Source: Streptomyces sp. NBC_00620
GTDB taxonomy: Bacteria > Actinomycetota > Actinomycetes > Streptomycetales > Streptomycetaceae
Direction of reading: 5' to 3'
DNA length: 64,000 bases
Assembly (NCBI RefSeq): GCF_026341825.1
Contig: NZ_JAPENY010000001.1
Span: 1,054,001 to 1,118,000 of the forward strand
Below are positions 25,075 to 34,921 of the stretch, one piece after another. The notes under the pieces are model-generated. The model was not told the DNA's origin. It did no database searches and saw only the letters and a program-made list of their open reading frames with translations. Numbering within the stretch: the first letter of the stretch is position 1; each line of letters begins with the position of its first letter. The translations under genes were made by a program, and so were the position numbers.

Positions 25075-25189
25075 GGGGCCGTGCCGGTACGTCCAAAAGC
25101 CCGTCGCGTACGTTCGCGTCACCGGACGCCACACCTCTTGGCCAACGTCTGATCCGGCGGCGACGGGCGGGACGTACCGGCACGGCCCC
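25075..25189. repeat. Long inverted repeat, likely two-way terminator
   Basis: The 20-base arms 25075-25094 and 25170-25189 are perfectly complementary (GGGGCCGTGCCGGTACGTCC). Inside them a second perfect stem, CCCGTCGC 25100-25107 with GCGACGGG 25160-25167, continues the hairpin, and CCGGA/TCCGG pairs further in. The whole lies between the ends of the convergent fumarylacetoacetase and recQ genes. It is far longer than a normal terminator and could also be a mobile palindromic element. Confidence 0.85.
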
Positions 25190-25267
25190 GACCCACCACC
25201 CGGTAGCGGACGCCACCGCCCGGTCACGGAGGCCACCCCGCCCGGTACTGGCCCTCGCCCCGGCGGG

Positions 25268-27253
25268 CTAGCCCCAGTCCTCCGGCTCCGGTTCCGGCTC
25301 CTCACCCATCTCCGGCCAGTCCGGATCCGGCGCCTCACCGACCGCCGGAGCCGCCGCCTCCCCAGAACCACCGCCCAGCGAGCCAAGCACCCCCAGCACC
25401 CCTTCCCCGTACGTAGCCAGCTTCTTCTCGCCGACACCACTGATGGTGCCCAGTTCAGCCACCGACCCGGGCCACACCGTGGCAATCTCCCGCAGCGTGG
25501 CGTCATGGAAGATGACGTACGCCGGAACACCCTGCTCACGAGCCTGCTCGGCACGCCAGGCCCGCAGGGCCTCGAAGGCGGGCACGAGCTCCGGCGCCAG
25601 CTCGGCCACGGCGGCCTTGGCCTTCTTCTCTCCCCGAGAGGACGACGAGCGCGCAGTCACCGGCTTCGGCGCCTCCTTGCGCAACGGCACCTCCCGCTCG
25701 CGCCGCAGCACCGTCCCACTCGCCTCGGTCAGCACCAGCGTCCCGTACTCACCCTCAACCGTGAGCAGCCCCTGCGCCAGCAACTGCCGCACGACACCAC
25801 GCCATTCGGACTCGGCCAGATCCTCACCGATGCCGAACACGGACAACTGGTCGTGGTCGAACTGGATCACCTTGGCGGTCCGGCGCCCGAGCAGGATGTC
25901 GACGATCTGGACCGCGCCGAACTTCTGCCCCCGTTCGCGCTGCAAGCGCACCACTGTGGAGAGAAGCTTCTGCGCAGCGACCGTGCCGTCCCAGGTCTCG
26001 GGCGGCGTAAGGCACGTGTCGCAGTTGCCGCACGCGGGCGTGTGCGGGTCCTGGCCGAAGTAGGCCAGGAGCTGAGAGCGCCGGCACTGGGCCGTCTCGC
26101 ACAGGGCCAGCATCGAGTCCAGGTGGGCGGCCGCCCGGCGGCGGAACGCCTCGTCGCCCTCCGAGCTCTGGATCATTTTGCGCTGCTGGACCACGTCCTG
26201 GAGCCCGTACGCCATCCAGGCCGTGGACGGCAGTCCGTCACGCCCCGCGCGGCCCGTCTCCTGGTAGTAGCCCTCGACCGACTTCGGCAGGTCGAGGTGG
26301 GCGACGAACCGTACGTCCGGCTTGTCGATGCCCATGCCGAACGCGATGGTGGCGACCACGACAAGGCCGTCTTCGCGCAGGAACCTCGACTGGTGACGCG
26401 CGCGGGTGCCAGAGTCCAGGCCCGCGTGGTACGGCACCGCCTCGATGCCGTTGCGGGCGAGGAACTCGGCAGTCGCATCCACCGACTTGCGCGAGAGGCA
26501 GTACACGATGCCCGCGTCGCCCGCGTGCTCCTCGCGCAGGAAGGCCAGCAGCTGCTTCTTGGGATCGGCCTTCGGGACTATCCGGTACTGGATGTTGGGC
26601 CGGTCGAAGCTCGCCTCGAAGTGCCGGGCGTCCGGCATGCCCAGGCGCTGGGTGATCTCCTTGTGCGTGGCGCGCGTGGCGGTGGCCGTCAGCGCGATCC
26701 GCGGCACGTCCGGCCAGCGCTCGCCCAGCACCGAGAGCGCCAGGTAGTCGGGGCGGAAGTCGTGCCCCCACTGGGCCACGCAGTGCGCCTCGTCGATCGC
26801 GAAGACCGAGATCTTCCCGCGTGACAACAGGTCCAGCGTGTTGTCCAGACGCAGCCGCTCCGGAGCCAGGTAGATCAGGTCCAGCTCCCCCGCCAGGAAC
26901 TCCGCCTCGACCGTCCGCCGCTCGTCGAAGTCCTGCGTCGAGTTCATGAAGCCAGCGCGGACGCCCAGCGCCCGCAGCGCGTCCACCTGGTCCTGCATCA
27001 GCGCGATGAGCGGGGAGACCACGACGCCCGTACCGGGTCTGACCAGGGCCGGAATCTGGTAGCAGAGCGACTTGCCGCCACCCGTCGGCATCAGGACGAC
27101 GGAGTCACCGCCCGTCACCACATGTTCGATGATCGCTTCCTGCTCGCCGCGGAAGGCGTCGTACCCGAAGACCCGGTGGAGCGTGGCCAGCGCCTCGCTC
27201 TCACCCAGCGTCTCCGTCGCATCCGCTTCGGTCATCACACCCGTCCCGCCCAT
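25268..27253 (-). CDS. recQ: ATP-dependent DNA helicase RecQ
   Basis: 661 residues from ATG 27253, with GGGGGA upstream; starts at 27298 or 27235 are possible. Helicase domain 1 shows [12 protein letters not shown], Walker [12 protein letters not shown], the DEAH box ([19 protein letters not shown]) and [12 protein letters not shown]. Domain 2 shows [10 protein letters not shown]. The zinc part has [16 protein letters not shown] and CGNCDTC, then a winged helix ([20 protein letters not shown]). The C-terminal HRDC domain is present ([16 protein letters not shown]). RecQ unwinds DNA with 3'-5' polarity in recombination and fork repair. An acidic, Pro-rich tail ([11 protein letters not shown]) ends the protein. 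Confidence 0.95.
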   Translation of the reverse strand: MGGTGVMTEADATETLGESEALATLHRVFGYDAFRGEQEAIIEHVVTGGDSVVLMPTGGGKSLCYQIPALVRPGTGVVVSPLIALMQDQVDALRALGVRAGFMNSTQDFDERRTVEAEFLAGELDLIYLAPERLRLDNTLDLLSRGKISVFAIDEAHCVAQWGHDFRPDYLALSVLGERWPDVPRIALTATATRATHKEITQRLGMPDARHFEASFDRPNIQYRIVPKADPKKQLLAFLREEHAGDAGIVYCLSRKSVDATAEFLARNGIEAVPYHAGLDSGTRARHQSRFLREDGLVVVATIAFGMGIDKPDVRFVAHLDLPKSVEGYYQETGRAGRDGLPSTAWMAYGLQDVVQQRKMIQSSEGDEAFRRRAAAHLDSMLALCETAQCRRSQLLAYFGQDPHTPACGNCDTCLTPPETWDGTVAAQKLLSTVVRLQRERGQKFGAVQIVDILLGRRTAKVIQFDHDQLSVFGIGEDLAESEWRGVVRQLLAQGLLTVEGEYGTLVLTEASGTVLRREREVPLRKEAPKPVTARSSSSRGEKKAKAAVAELAPELVPAFEALRAWRAEQAREQGVPAYVIFHDATLREIATVWPGSVAELGTISGVGEKKLATYGEGVLGVLGSLGGGSGEAAAPAVGEAPDPDWPEMGEEPEPEPEDWG

Positions 27254-27324
27254 CGTCCCGTCCCCCGTACGTCGCGCCTCGACCACTGCGTCCACCATAG
27301 GGCTCCGCGCCGACAGCCTCGGAG

Positions 27325-27333
27325 TTATCCACA
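27325..27333 (+). other. Single DnaA-box-like sequence
   Basis: TTATCCACA is the standard DnaA box. It is alone in the recQ / secreted-protein spacer, so it is not an origin. It may titrate DnaA, adjust recQ, or be chance. Confidence 0.3.
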
Positions 27334-27488
27334 GGCCGGCCCATGGACCACCCCGCTCCCTGTCAGCCCAATGGGTTCGCCGGATGGCGGCCACCAGGCA
27401 GAACGGGACATTCTGCTCGTGCGGGACGGGGGAGGCCCGCTCCGCTCACGGGCGCCCCACGCGCCCCTCTCCCCTAGGAGCCCCCGAC

Positions 27489-27974
27489 ATGTCCCCCCTC
27501 AAGGCCGCCTGCGCCCTCGCGCTGGCCACCGCCCTGTCCCTGGCCGCCGCCCCGGCCCACGCCGCCGACGAACACCCCGACGTCTGGACCGAGCTCAGCG
27601 AGACGTACACGGCGACCGGGGCGTACGCGTACGAGCCGTTCGGCATCAAGGCGGGATACGCCCGCACCGAGACGTGCGCCTCCAGCGCGGCAGGCGGCAT
27701 GGGCTACCACTACCTCAACAAGGAGTACCTGAACTCGCTCGACCCGGCCACGCCCGCGGCCCTCCTGTACGAGACCGGGGCATACGGCAAGCGCAAGCTG
27801 GTCGCGGTGGAGTGGGTCGTCGAGGACACCGGCCAGGCCAAGCCGCCGACGTTGTTCGGCAAGGACCTCGACAACACGGTGCTCCCAGGCTTCTACACAC
27901 TCCACGCCTGGATCTACAAGCCCAACCCCAGCGGCCTGTTCGAGCCGTGGAACCCGAAGGTGAAGTGCCCTTGA
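27489..27974 (+). CDS. Small secreted protein, unknown function
   Basis: 161 residues with AGGAG upstream. Residues 1-27 are a clear signal peptide (LKAACALALATALSLAAAPA, cut after AHA). The mature part has two cysteines (TCASSAAGG and the penultimate residue), hence one possible disulfide. It includes GMGYHYLNKEYLNSLDPATP, AALLYETGAYGKRKLVAVEW and LFGKDLDNTVLPGFYTLHAW. I recognise no named family; the aromatic, charged composition suggests a small extracellular beta-sheet protein. Its promoter region (27254-27488) also holds the recQ promoter and one DnaA-box-like TTATCCACA at 27325. A strong terminator follows. Confidence 0.8.
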   Translation: MSPLKAACALALATALSLAAAPAHAADEHPDVWTELSETYTATGAYAYEPFGIKAGYARTETCASSAAGGMGYHYLNKEYLNSLDPATPAALLYETGAYGKRKLVAVEWVVEDTGQAKPPTLFGKDLDNTVLPGFYTLHAWIYKPNPSGLFEPWNPKVKCP

Positions 27975-27981
27975 AAACGCG

Positions 27982-28015
27982 TCGGGACCCGCTCCCCCAG
28001 GGGAGCGGGTCCCGA
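27982..28015. terminator. Very strong hairpin terminator between convergent genes
   Basis: Arms 27982-27997 and 28000-28015 are perfectly complementary over 16 bases (TCGGGACCCGCTCCCC). It closes the secreted-protein gene from the left and the nuo operon from the right. Confidence 0.92.
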
Positions 28016-28020
28016 TCCGC

Positions 28021-28068
28021 ACTCGGCGCGACTCAGCGCACGAAACTCGGCGCGACTCAGCGCACGAA
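28021..28068. repeat. 24-bp tandem duplication of the nuoN 3' end
   Basis: 28021-28044 and 28045-28068 are identical over 24 bases (begin ACTCGGCGCGACTCAGCGCA). The right copy contains the last codons of nuoN (Phe-Val-Arg) and its TGA; the left copy repeats them after the stop. Confidence 0.95.
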
Positions 28069-29706
28069 CACCCCGGCCTGACCGGCCAGGTCCAGGAAGT
28101 ACTGCGGCGCCACACCCAATACCAACGTGACCGCCACACCCACCCCGATCGCCGTCATGGTCAACGGCGACGGCACGGCGACCGTAGGCCCGTCCGGCCG
28201 CGGCTCACTGAAGAACATGAGCACGATCACCCGGATGTAGAAGAACGCCGCGATCGCCGACGAGATCACACCGACCACGACCAGCGCTCCCGCACCGCCC
28301 TCCGCCGCCGCCTTGAACACGGCGAACTTTCCGGCGAAGCCGGAGGTCAGCGGGATGCCCGCGAAGGCCAGCAGGAAGACCGCGAACACGGCCGCCACCA
28401 GCGGAGACCTGCGTCCGAGCCCCGCCCACTTGGACAGGTGCGTCGCCTCCCCGCCCGCGTCCCTCACCAAAGTCACCACGGCGAAGGCGCCGATCGTGAC
28501 GAACGAGTACGCGCCCAGGTAGAAGAGCACCGACGAGACACCGTCCGGCGAGGTCGCGATGACACCCGCGAGGATGAAGCCCGCGTGCGCGATCGACGAG
28601 TACGCCAGGAGCCGCTTGATGTCGGTCTGTGTGATCGCCACGATCGCACCGCCCAGCATGGTGACGATCGCGACGGCCATCATGACCGGCCGCCAGTCCC
28701 AGCGCAGGCCGGGCAGGACGACGTACAGCAGCCGCAGGAGGGCGCCGAACGCGGCCACCTTCGTCGCGGCGGCCATGAAGCCGGTGACCGGTGTCGGCGC
28801 ACCCTGGTAGACGTCCGGCGTCCACATGTGGAAGGGCACCGCGCCGACCTTGAACAGCAGGCCCATGACGACCATCGCGGCGCCGATGAGCAGCAGCGCG
28901 TCGTTGCCCATGGTGTCGGCGAGTGCCGGGTCGATGTTCTGGATGGTGCCGTCGACGACCTGCGCGATCGTGGCGTACGACACCGAGCCCGCGTAGCCGT
29001 ACAGCAGGGCGATGCCGAAGAGCGTGAACGCGGAGGCGAAGGCGCCGAGCAGGAAGTACTTGACCGCCGCTTCCTGTGACAGGAGCCGCTTGCGGCGGGC
29101 CACGGCGCACAGGAGGTACAGCGGGAGCGAGAAGACTTCCAGCGCGATGAACAGCGTCAGCAGGTCGTTGGCCGCCGGGAAGATCAGCATGCCGCCGACC
29201 GCGAAGAGCAGGAGCGGGAACACCTCGGTGGTGGTGAACCCGGCCTTCACGGCGGCCTTTTCGCTGTCGCTTCCGGGTACGGACGCGGCCTGCGCGGCGA
29301 ACGAGTCGACCCGGTTGCCGTGCGCCTCCGGGTCGAGCCGCCGCTCGGCGAAGGTGAACACGCCGAGCAGGCCGGCAAGGAGGATCGTGCCCTGGAGGAA
29401 CAGCGCGGGCCCGTCGACGGCGATCGCGCCCATGGCCGCGATGTGCGCCTTCGTGGTGCCGTATCCGCCTGCCGCGAGCGCCACGACCGCGGCGAACGCG
29501 GCGGCGAGTGCGACGGCGGACACGAACACCTGGGCGTAGTAACGGGACTTGCGCGGGACGAACGCCTCGATCAACACCCCGATGACCGCCGCCCCGATGA
29601 CGATCAAGGTGGGCGACAATTGCCCGTATTCGATCTTCGGCGCGTCGATCTTCGAGATCGGGTCGGCTGCGGTTGTCCACAGGCTGTGGACGGCTGTTGC
29701 GCTCAC
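28057..29706 (-). CDS. nuoN: NADH-quinone oxidoreductase subunit N
   Basis: 549 residues of about 14 membrane helices, one of the three antiporter-like proton-pumping subunits of complex I. The proton-antiporter core includes FKVGAVPFHMWTPDVYQGAP with the key lysine and the Pro-His kink, ITQTDIKRLLAYSSIAHAG, and EVFSLPLYLLCAVARRKRLL. The N terminus (residues 1-30) is longer than in E. coli NuoN, as is usual in actinobacteria. The GTG start at 29706 overlaps the nuoM stop (GTGA). It is the last gene of the operon. Confidence 0.97.
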   Translation of the reverse strand: MSATAVHSLWTTAADPISKIDAPKIEYGQLSPTLIVIGAAVIGVLIEAFVPRKSRYYAQVFVSAVALAAAFAAVVALAAGGYGTTKAHIAAMGAIAVDGPALFLQGTILLAGLLGVFTFAERRLDPEAHGNRVDSFAAQAASVPGSDSEKAAVKAGFTTTEVFPLLLFAVGGMLIFPAANDLLTLFIALEVFSLPLYLLCAVARRKRLLSQEAAVKYFLLGAFASAFTLFGIALLYGYAGSVSYATIAQVVDGTIQNIDPALADTMGNDALLLIGAAMVVMGLLFKVGAVPFHMWTPDVYQGAPTPVTGFMAAATKVAAFGALLRLLYVVLPGLRWDWRPVMMAVAIVTMLGGAIVAITQTDIKRLLAYSSIAHAGFILAGVIATSPDGVSSVLFYLGAYSFVTIGAFAVVTLVRDAGGEATHLSKWAGLGRRSPLVAAVFAVFLLAFAGIPLTSGFAGKFAVFKAAAEGGAGALVVVGVISSAIAAFFYIRVIVLMFFSEPRPDGPTVAVPSPLTMTAIGVGVAVTLVLGVAPQYFLDLAGQAGVFVR

Positions 29707-31274
29707 TTGGCCGCCTCCACCTCGGGCTGGGGGTCCGTTTTATGGACGTCTGACATGGTCTGCTTGACCGCCGGGTTGACGATGTCGGTGAGCGGCTTCG
29801 GGTAGACGCCCAGGAAGATCAGCAGGGCGATCAGCGGGGTGACGACCAGAAGTTCACGCACCCTGAGGTCGGGCAAGTTCGCGACCTGGGGCTTCACCGG
29901 GCCTGTCATCGTCCGCTGGTAGAGGACGAGCGTGTAGAGCGCGGCGAGGACGATGCCGAAGGTGGCGATGATGCCGACGGCCGGGTAGCGCGCGAACACG
30001 CCGACCAGGACCAGGAATTCACTCACGAAGGGCGCGAGCCCGGGGAGCGAGAGGGTCGCCAGGCCGCCGATCAGGAAGGTGCCCGCGAGCACCGGGGCGA
30101 CTTTCTGCACCCCTCCGTAGTCGGCGATCAGACGCGAACCGCGCCGCGAGATCAGGAAGCCCGCCACCAGCATCAGGGCGGCCGTCGAGATCCCGTGGTT
30201 GACCATGTAGAGCGTGGCGCCCGACTGACCCTGGCTGGTCATCGCGAAGATGCCCAGGATGATGAACCCGAAGTGCGAGATCGACGCGTACGCCACAAGG
30301 CGTTTGATGTCCCGCTGGCCGACCGCGAGCAGCGCCCCGTAGATGATGCTGATGAGCGCCAGTACGAGGATGACGGGCGTCGCCCACTTCGAGGCCTCCG
30401 GGAAGAGCTGGAGGCAGAAGCGGAGCATCGCGAAGGTGCCGACCTTGTCGACAACTGCCGTGATCAGTACGGCGACCGGGGTCGTGGCCTCCCCCATGGC
30501 ATTGGGCAGCCAGGTGTGCAGCGGCCACAGCGGCGCCTTGACGGCGAACGCGAAGAAGAAGCCCAGGAACAGCCACCGCTCCGTATTGGTCGCCATCTCC
30601 AGCGAGCCGTTGGCGCGGGCCTCGGCGATCGCCTGGAGCGAGAAGTTCCCGGCCACTACGTAGAGACCGATCACGGCGGCCAGCATGATCAGGCCGCCGA
30701 CCAGGTTGTAGAGGAGGAACTTCACGGCGGCGTACGACCGTTGGGTGGCCGCCACTTCGTCGCCGTGCTCGTGGGCCTTGTCCCCGAAGCCTCCGATGAG
30801 GAAGTACATCGGGATGAGCATGGCTTCGAAGAAGATGTAGAAGAGGAAGACGTCGGTGGCCTCGAAGGAGATGATCACCATCGCCTCGACGGCCAGGATC
30901 AGGGCGAAGAAGCCCTGCGTCGGACGCCAGCGCGTGTTGCCGGTCTCGTGCGGATCGGCGTCGTGCCAACCCGCCAGGATGATGAACGGGATCAGCAGCG
31001 CGGTCAGCGCGACGAGCGCCACACCGATGCCGTCCACGCCCAGTTCGTAGCGCACCCCGAAGTCCGCGATCCAGGCGTGGGATTCGGTGAGCTGGTAGCG
31101 GTCGCCGTCTGGTTCGAAGCGGACCAGGACCACGATCGCCAGCACCAGCGTGGCGAGCGAGACGAGCAGCGCCAGCCACTTGGCGGCGACTCTTTGCGCG
31201 GCCGGCACGGCGGCCGTGGCGATCGCCCCGAGGGCCGGGAGCGCCGCCGTCGCTGTCAGCAGAGGAAAGGACAT
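29703..31274 (-). CDS. nuoM: NADH-quinone oxidoreductase subunit M
   Basis: 523 residues, about 14 membrane helices. Family blocks include FYIFFEAMLIPMYFLIGGFG with the conserved glutamate, AVKAPLWPLHTWLPNAMGEA with the pump lysine, and GQRDIKRLVAYASISHFGFI. It pumps protons in the middle of the membrane arm of complex I. The polar C-terminal tail (HKTDPQPEVEAAK) faces the cytoplasm. It starts 5 bases after the nuoL stop and overlaps nuoN by 4 bases. Confidence 0.97.
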   Translation of the reverse strand: MSFPLLTATAALPALGAIATAAVPAAQRVAAKWLALLVSLATLVLAIVVLVRFEPDGDRYQLTESHAWIADFGVRYELGVDGIGVALVALTALLIPFIILAGWHDADPHETGNTRWRPTQGFFALILAVEAMVIISFEATDVFLFYIFFEAMLIPMYFLIGGFGDKAHEHGDEVAATQRSYAAVKFLLYNLVGGLIMLAAVIGLYVVAGNFSLQAIAEARANGSLEMATNTERWLFLGFFFAFAVKAPLWPLHTWLPNAMGEATTPVAVLITAVVDKVGTFAMLRFCLQLFPEASKWATPVILVLALISIIYGALLAVGQRDIKRLVAYASISHFGFIILGIFAMTSQGQSGATLYMVNHGISTAALMLVAGFLISRRGSRLIADYGGVQKVAPVLAGTFLIGGLATLSLPGLAPFVSEFLVLVGVFARYPAVGIIATFGIVLAALYTLVLYQRTMTGPVKPQVANLPDLRVRELLVVTPLIALLIFLGVYPKPLTDIVNPAVKQTMSDVHKTDPQPEVEAAK

Positions 31275-31279
31275 CGGTA

Positions 31280-33193
31280 TCAGACCGCCCTCATCAGCAG
31301 GGTCGCGGCAATGAGGATCGCCGCACCGCCGAACATCGAGACCGCGTACGACCGCGCGTACCCGTTCTGCAGCTTGCGGAGCCGGCCGGAGAGGCCGCCC
31401 ATCGAGGCCGCCGTGCCGTTGACGACCCCGTCGACCAGGGTGTGGTCGACGTACACCAGGGAGCGCGTGAGGTGCTCCCCGCCGCGCACCAGCACGACGT
31501 GGTTGAAGTCGTCCTGGAGCAGGTCGCGCCGGGCCGCCCGGGTGAGCAGCGAACCACGCGGGGCGACGGCCGGGACCGGACGGCGCCCGTACTGGGCGTA
31601 CGCGATTCCGACGCCGATGACGAGCACCACCATGGTGGCCAGGGTGACCGTCGTGGCGCTGATCGGTGCGTCGCCGTGGTCGTGCCCGGTGATCGGCTCC
31701 AGCCAGTGCAGGAACCGGTCGCCGATGCTGAAGAAGCCGCCCGCGAAGACCGACCCGAAGGCGAGCACGATCATCGGGATCGTCATCGACTTGGGCGACT
31801 CGTGCGGGTGCGGCTCATGACCCTCGGCGTCCGGCTGCCAGCGCTTCTCTCCGAAGAACGTCATCAGCATCACGCGCGTCATGTAGAACGCCGTGATGGC
31901 CGCGCCCAGCAGGGCCGCGCCGCCGAGGATCCAGCCCTCGGTGCCGCCCTTGGCGAAGGCCGCCTCGATGATCTTGTCCTTGGAGAAGAAGCCGGACAGA
32001 CCGGGGAAGCCGATGATCGCGAGGTAGCCGAGGCCGAAGGTGACGAAGGTGACCGGCATGTACTTCCGCAGGCCGCCGTACTTCCTCATGTCGACCTCGT
32101 CGTTCATGCCGTGCATGACCGAACCGGCGCCGAGGAAGAGGCCGGCCTTGAAGAAGCCGTGTGTCACCAGGTGCATGATCGCAAAGACGTAGCCGATGGG
32201 GCCGAGCCCTGCGGCCAGCACCATGTAGCCGATCTGCGACATCGTCGACCCGGCGAGGGCCTTCTTGATGTCGTCCTTCGCGCAACCGACGATCGCACCG
32301 AAGAGGAGCGTGACGGCGCCGACCACCGTGACGACCAACTGCGCGTCCGGTGCCGCGTTGAAGATCGCGCCGGAGCGGACGATCAGGTACACGCCCGCGG
32401 TCACCATGGTCGCGGCGTGGATGAGGGCCGAGACCGGGGTCGGGCCCTCCATCGCGTCCCCGAGCCAGGACTGCAGCGGCACCTGGGCGGACTTGCCGCA
32501 GGCGGCGAGCAGCAGCATCAGGGCGACGGCCGTGAGCTTGCCCTCGGTCGCGTCGCCGACGAGCCCCGGTTCCTCGTGGGTGCCGAGCACCGGTCCGAAG
32601 GCGAAGGTCCCGAAGGTGGTGAACATCAGCATGATGGCGATCGACAGGCCCATGTCACCGACGCGGTTGACCAGGAAGGCCTTCTTCGCGGCGGTGGCGG
32701 CGCTGGGCTTGTGCTGCCAGAAGCCGATCAGCAGGTACGAGGCAAGGCCCACGCCCTCCCAGCCGACGTACAGCAGCAGGTAGTTGTCGGCGAGGACGAG
32801 CAGCAGCATCGCCGCCAGGAACAGGTTCAGATAGCCGAAGAAGCGGCGGCGCCGCTCGTCGTGCTCCATGTACCCGATCGAGTACAGGTGGATCAGCGAG
32901 CCGACGCCGGAGATCAGCAGCACGAACGTCATCGACAGCTGGTCGAGCTGGAAGGCGACGTCCGCCTGGAAGCCCTCGACCGGGATCCAGCTGAACAGGT
33001 GCTGGCCGATGGCCCGGTGCTCGGCGTCCTTGCCCAGCATGTCGGCGAAGAGGATCGCGCCGATCACGAAGGAGGAGGCCGCGAGGGCGGTACCGATCCA
33101 GTGGCCGACGGCATCGAGCCGCCGCCCGCCGCACAGCAGTACGGCCGCTCCGAGCAGAGGCGCCGCTACAAGCAGCGCAATCAGGTTCTCCAC
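31280..33193 (-). CDS. nuoL: NADH-quinone oxidoreductase subunit L
   Basis: 637 residues from GTG 33193. It is the largest antiporter-like subunit and should end with the long lateral helix that clamps the membrane arm. Blocks seen: [20 protein letters not shown] with the conserved glutamate, [20 protein letters not shown] with the pump lysine and [20 protein letters not shown]. The region [20 protein letters not shown] lies before the last helices. It starts 14 bases after the nuoK stop. Confidence 0.97.
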   Translation of the reverse strand: MENLIALLVAAPLLGAAVLLCGGRRLDAVGHWIGTALAASSFVIGAILFADMLGKDAEHRAIGQHLFSWIPVEGFQADVAFQLDQLSMTFVLLISGVGSLIHLYSIGYMEHDERRRRFFGYLNLFLAAMLLLVLADNYLLLYVGWEGVGLASYLLIGFWQHKPSAATAAKKAFLVNRVGDMGLSIAIMLMFTTFGTFAFGPVLGTHEEPGLVGDATEGKLTAVALMLLLAACGKSAQVPLQSWLGDAMEGPTPVSALIHAATMVTAGVYLIVRSGAIFNAAPDAQLVVTVVGAVTLLFGAIVGCAKDDIKKALAGSTMSQIGYMVLAAGLGPIGYVFAIMHLVTHGFFKAGLFLGAGSVMHGMNDEVDMRKYGGLRKYMPVTFVTFGLGYLAIIGFPGLSGFFSKDKIIEAAFAKGGTEGWILGGAALLGAAITAFYMTRVMLMTFFGEKRWQPDAEGHEPHPHESPKSMTIPMIVLAFGSVFAGGFFSIGDRFLHWLEPITGHDHGDAPISATTVTLATMVVLVIGVGIAYAQYGRRPVPAVAPRGSLLTRAARRDLLQDDFNHVVLVRGGEHLTRSLVYVDHTLVDGVVNGTAASMGGLSGRLRKLQNGYARSYAVSMFGGAAILIAATLLMRAV

Positions 33194-33207
33194 GATTCAG
33201 CGACCCC

Positions 33208-33507
33208 TTACAGCTTCATCAGGCTGGCGTCGTCGACCGAGGCCGAGTGGCGGGAACGGAACAGCGACACGATGATCGCGAGCCCGACCACGACCTCCGC
33301 GGCGGCGACGACCATCGTGAAGAAGGCGATGATCTGGCCGTCGAGATTGCCGTGCATACGGGAGAAGGCGACGAAGGCGAGGTTGCAGGCGTTGAGCATG
33401 AGCTCGACGCACATGAACACCACGATCGCGTTCCTTCTGATCAGCACACCGGTGGCGCCGATCGTGAACAAGAGGGCGGCGAGGTAGAGGTAGTTGACGG
33501 GATTCAC
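33208..33507 (-). CDS. nuoK: NADH-quinone oxidoreductase subunit K
   Basis: 99 residues with three membrane helices. The second helix holds the buried glutamate of the proton path ([20 protein letters not shown]), and the third a second one ([20 protein letters not shown]). The GTG start at 33507 overlaps the nuoJ stop by 4 bases. Confidence 0.97.
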   Translation of the reverse strand: MNPVNYLYLAALLFTIGATGVLIRRNAIVVFMCVELMLNACNLAFVAFSRMHGNLDGQIIAFFTMVVAAAEVVVGLAIIVSLFRSRHSASVDDASLMKL

Positions 33508-34322
33508 TTCGACGCCTCCTCTGTCTTCGTGCGCTCCAGGCGTTCCTCGGCGCGCTGCTCCAGGGCCTTCAGGTCACTCAGCGCCTCGGTCGACACGTCA
33601 CGGATCTGGCCGCGCTCCCGCAGCGTCTGGTTGACGGTCAGCTCGGACGGGGTGCCGTCCGGGAGGAGGCCCGCGATGTCCACCGCGTTGTGCCGGGCGT
33701 ACACACCGGGTGCCGGCAGCGGCGGCAGGTGCTTGCCCTCGCGCACACGCTTCTCGGACATCTCGCGCTGGGTCAGCGCCCGTTCGGTGCGCTCTCGGTG
33801 CGTGAGCACCATGGCGCCGATGGTGGCCGTGATGAGCAGGGCGCCGGTGATTTCGAAGGCGAACACGTACTTCGTGAAGATGAGGGCCGCGAGACCCTCC
33901 ACGTTCCCGCCCGCGTTGGCCGCGGCCAGGCCGTTGAACTCCGAGATGGACGCGTTGCCGATGCCCGCGAACAGCAGGATGCCGAAGCCGAGTCCGCACA
34001 TCAGGGCCAGCCAGCGCTGGCCCTTGATGGTCTCCTTCAGGGAGTCCGCCGCGGTGACACCGACGAGCATGACCACGAAGAGGAACAGCATCATGATCGC
34101 GCCGGTGTAGACGACGATCTGCACGACGCCCAGGAAGTACGCGCCGTTGGCCAGGTAGAACACCGCCAGGATGATCATGGTCCCGGCGAGACAGAGCGCG
34201 CTGTGCACGGCCTTCTTCATGAAGACGGTGCACAGGGCGCCGATCACGGCGACGGTGCCGAGGACCCAGAACTGGAAGGCCTCTCCGGTGGAGGTGGAGT
34301 AGGCGGCGAGCTGCGCGCTCAT
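33504..34322 (-). CDS. nuoJ: NADH-quinone oxidoreductase subunit J
   Basis: 272 residues. Five membrane helices lie in the first 180 residues, including [20 protein letters not shown], the conserved Tyr-Gly-rich helix that bends during the catalytic cycle. The remaining 90 residues are hydrophilic and charged ([36 protein letters not shown]), an extension compared with E. coli NuoJ (184 residues) that is common in actinobacteria. It overlaps nuoI by 4 bases. Confidence 0.96.
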   Translation of the reverse strand: MSAQLAAYSTSTGEAFQFWVLGTVAVIGALCTVFMKKAVHSALCLAGTMIILAVFYLANGAYFLGVVQIVVYTGAIMMLFLFVVMLVGVTAADSLKETIKGQRWLALMCGLGFGILLFAGIGNASISEFNGLAAANAGGNVEGLAALIFTKYVFAFEITGALLITATIGAMVLTHRERTERALTQREMSEKRVREGKHLPPLPAPGVYARHNAVDIAGLLPDGTPSELTVNQTLRERGQIRDVSTEALSDLKALEQRAEERLERTKTEEASK

Positions 34323-34921
34323 GCCTCCACCCCCTCTTCATGGGGCTTCTCGCCCCTGGAGACGGCGACTTGGCGCACCGTCCCGGGTGCGGCCTCCGTG
34401 ACCAGTCCCCGGTAGTAGTCCTGCTCGTCCGTCCCGGGGAAGATCGAGTGCGGGCTGTCGACCATGCCCTCTTCGAGCCCGGCGAGCAGCTGCTCCTTGG
34501 TGTAGATGAGGTTGGCGCGGCTGCTGTCGGCGAGCTCGAACTCGTTCGTCATCGTCAACGCGCGCGTGGGGCACGCCTCGATGCACAGGCCGCACAGGAT
34601 GCAGCGGGCGTAGTTGATCTGGTAGACGACGCCGTACCGCTCGCCCGGCGAGTAGCGCTCCTCGTCGGTGTTGTCGGCGCCCTCCACATAGATGGCGTCG
34701 GCGGGGCAGGCCCAGGCGCACAGCTCGCAGCCGATGCACTTCTCCAGGCCGTCCGGGTGACGGTTGAGCTGGTGCCGGCCGTGGAACCGCGGAGCGGTGG
34801 TCTTCTGCTGCTCCGGGTACTGCTCGGTCAGCCGCTTCTTGAACATGGCCTTGAAGGTCACGCCGAAGCCGGCGACGGGGTTCTGGAAACCGGACTTGGT
34901 CTCCTTCGGCTCCTCAGCCAT
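34319..34921 (-). CDS. nuoI: NADH-quinone oxidoreductase subunit I
   Basis: 200 residues from ATG 34921, which has AAAGGAGGGG seven bases upstream; a longer frame to 34993 is unlikely. Two [4Fe-4S] motifs are seen: [12 protein letters not shown] and [12 protein letters not shown]. It carries clusters N6a and N6b and passes electrons to NuoB. The region [19 protein letters not shown] is typical. The gene overlaps the end of nuoH by 8 bases and nuoJ by 4. Confidence 0.97.
   Translation of the reverse strand: MAEEPKETKSGFQNPVAGFGVTFKAMFKKRLTEQYPEQQKTTAPRFHGRHQLNRHPDGLEKCIGCELCAWACPADAIYVEGADNTDEERYSPGERYGVVYQINYARCILCGLCIEACPTRALTMTNEFELADSSRANLIYTKEQLLAGLEEGMVDSPHSIFPGTDEQDYYRGLVTEAAPGTVRQVAVSRGEKPHEEGVEA

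Noticed and set aside
27325..29681. DnaA boxes (TTATCCACA at 27325, TTGTCCACA at 29673) as an origin
   Set aside because: Only two matches more than 2 kb apart, one inside nuoN coding sequence; an origin needs a dense cluster beside dnaA/dnaN.
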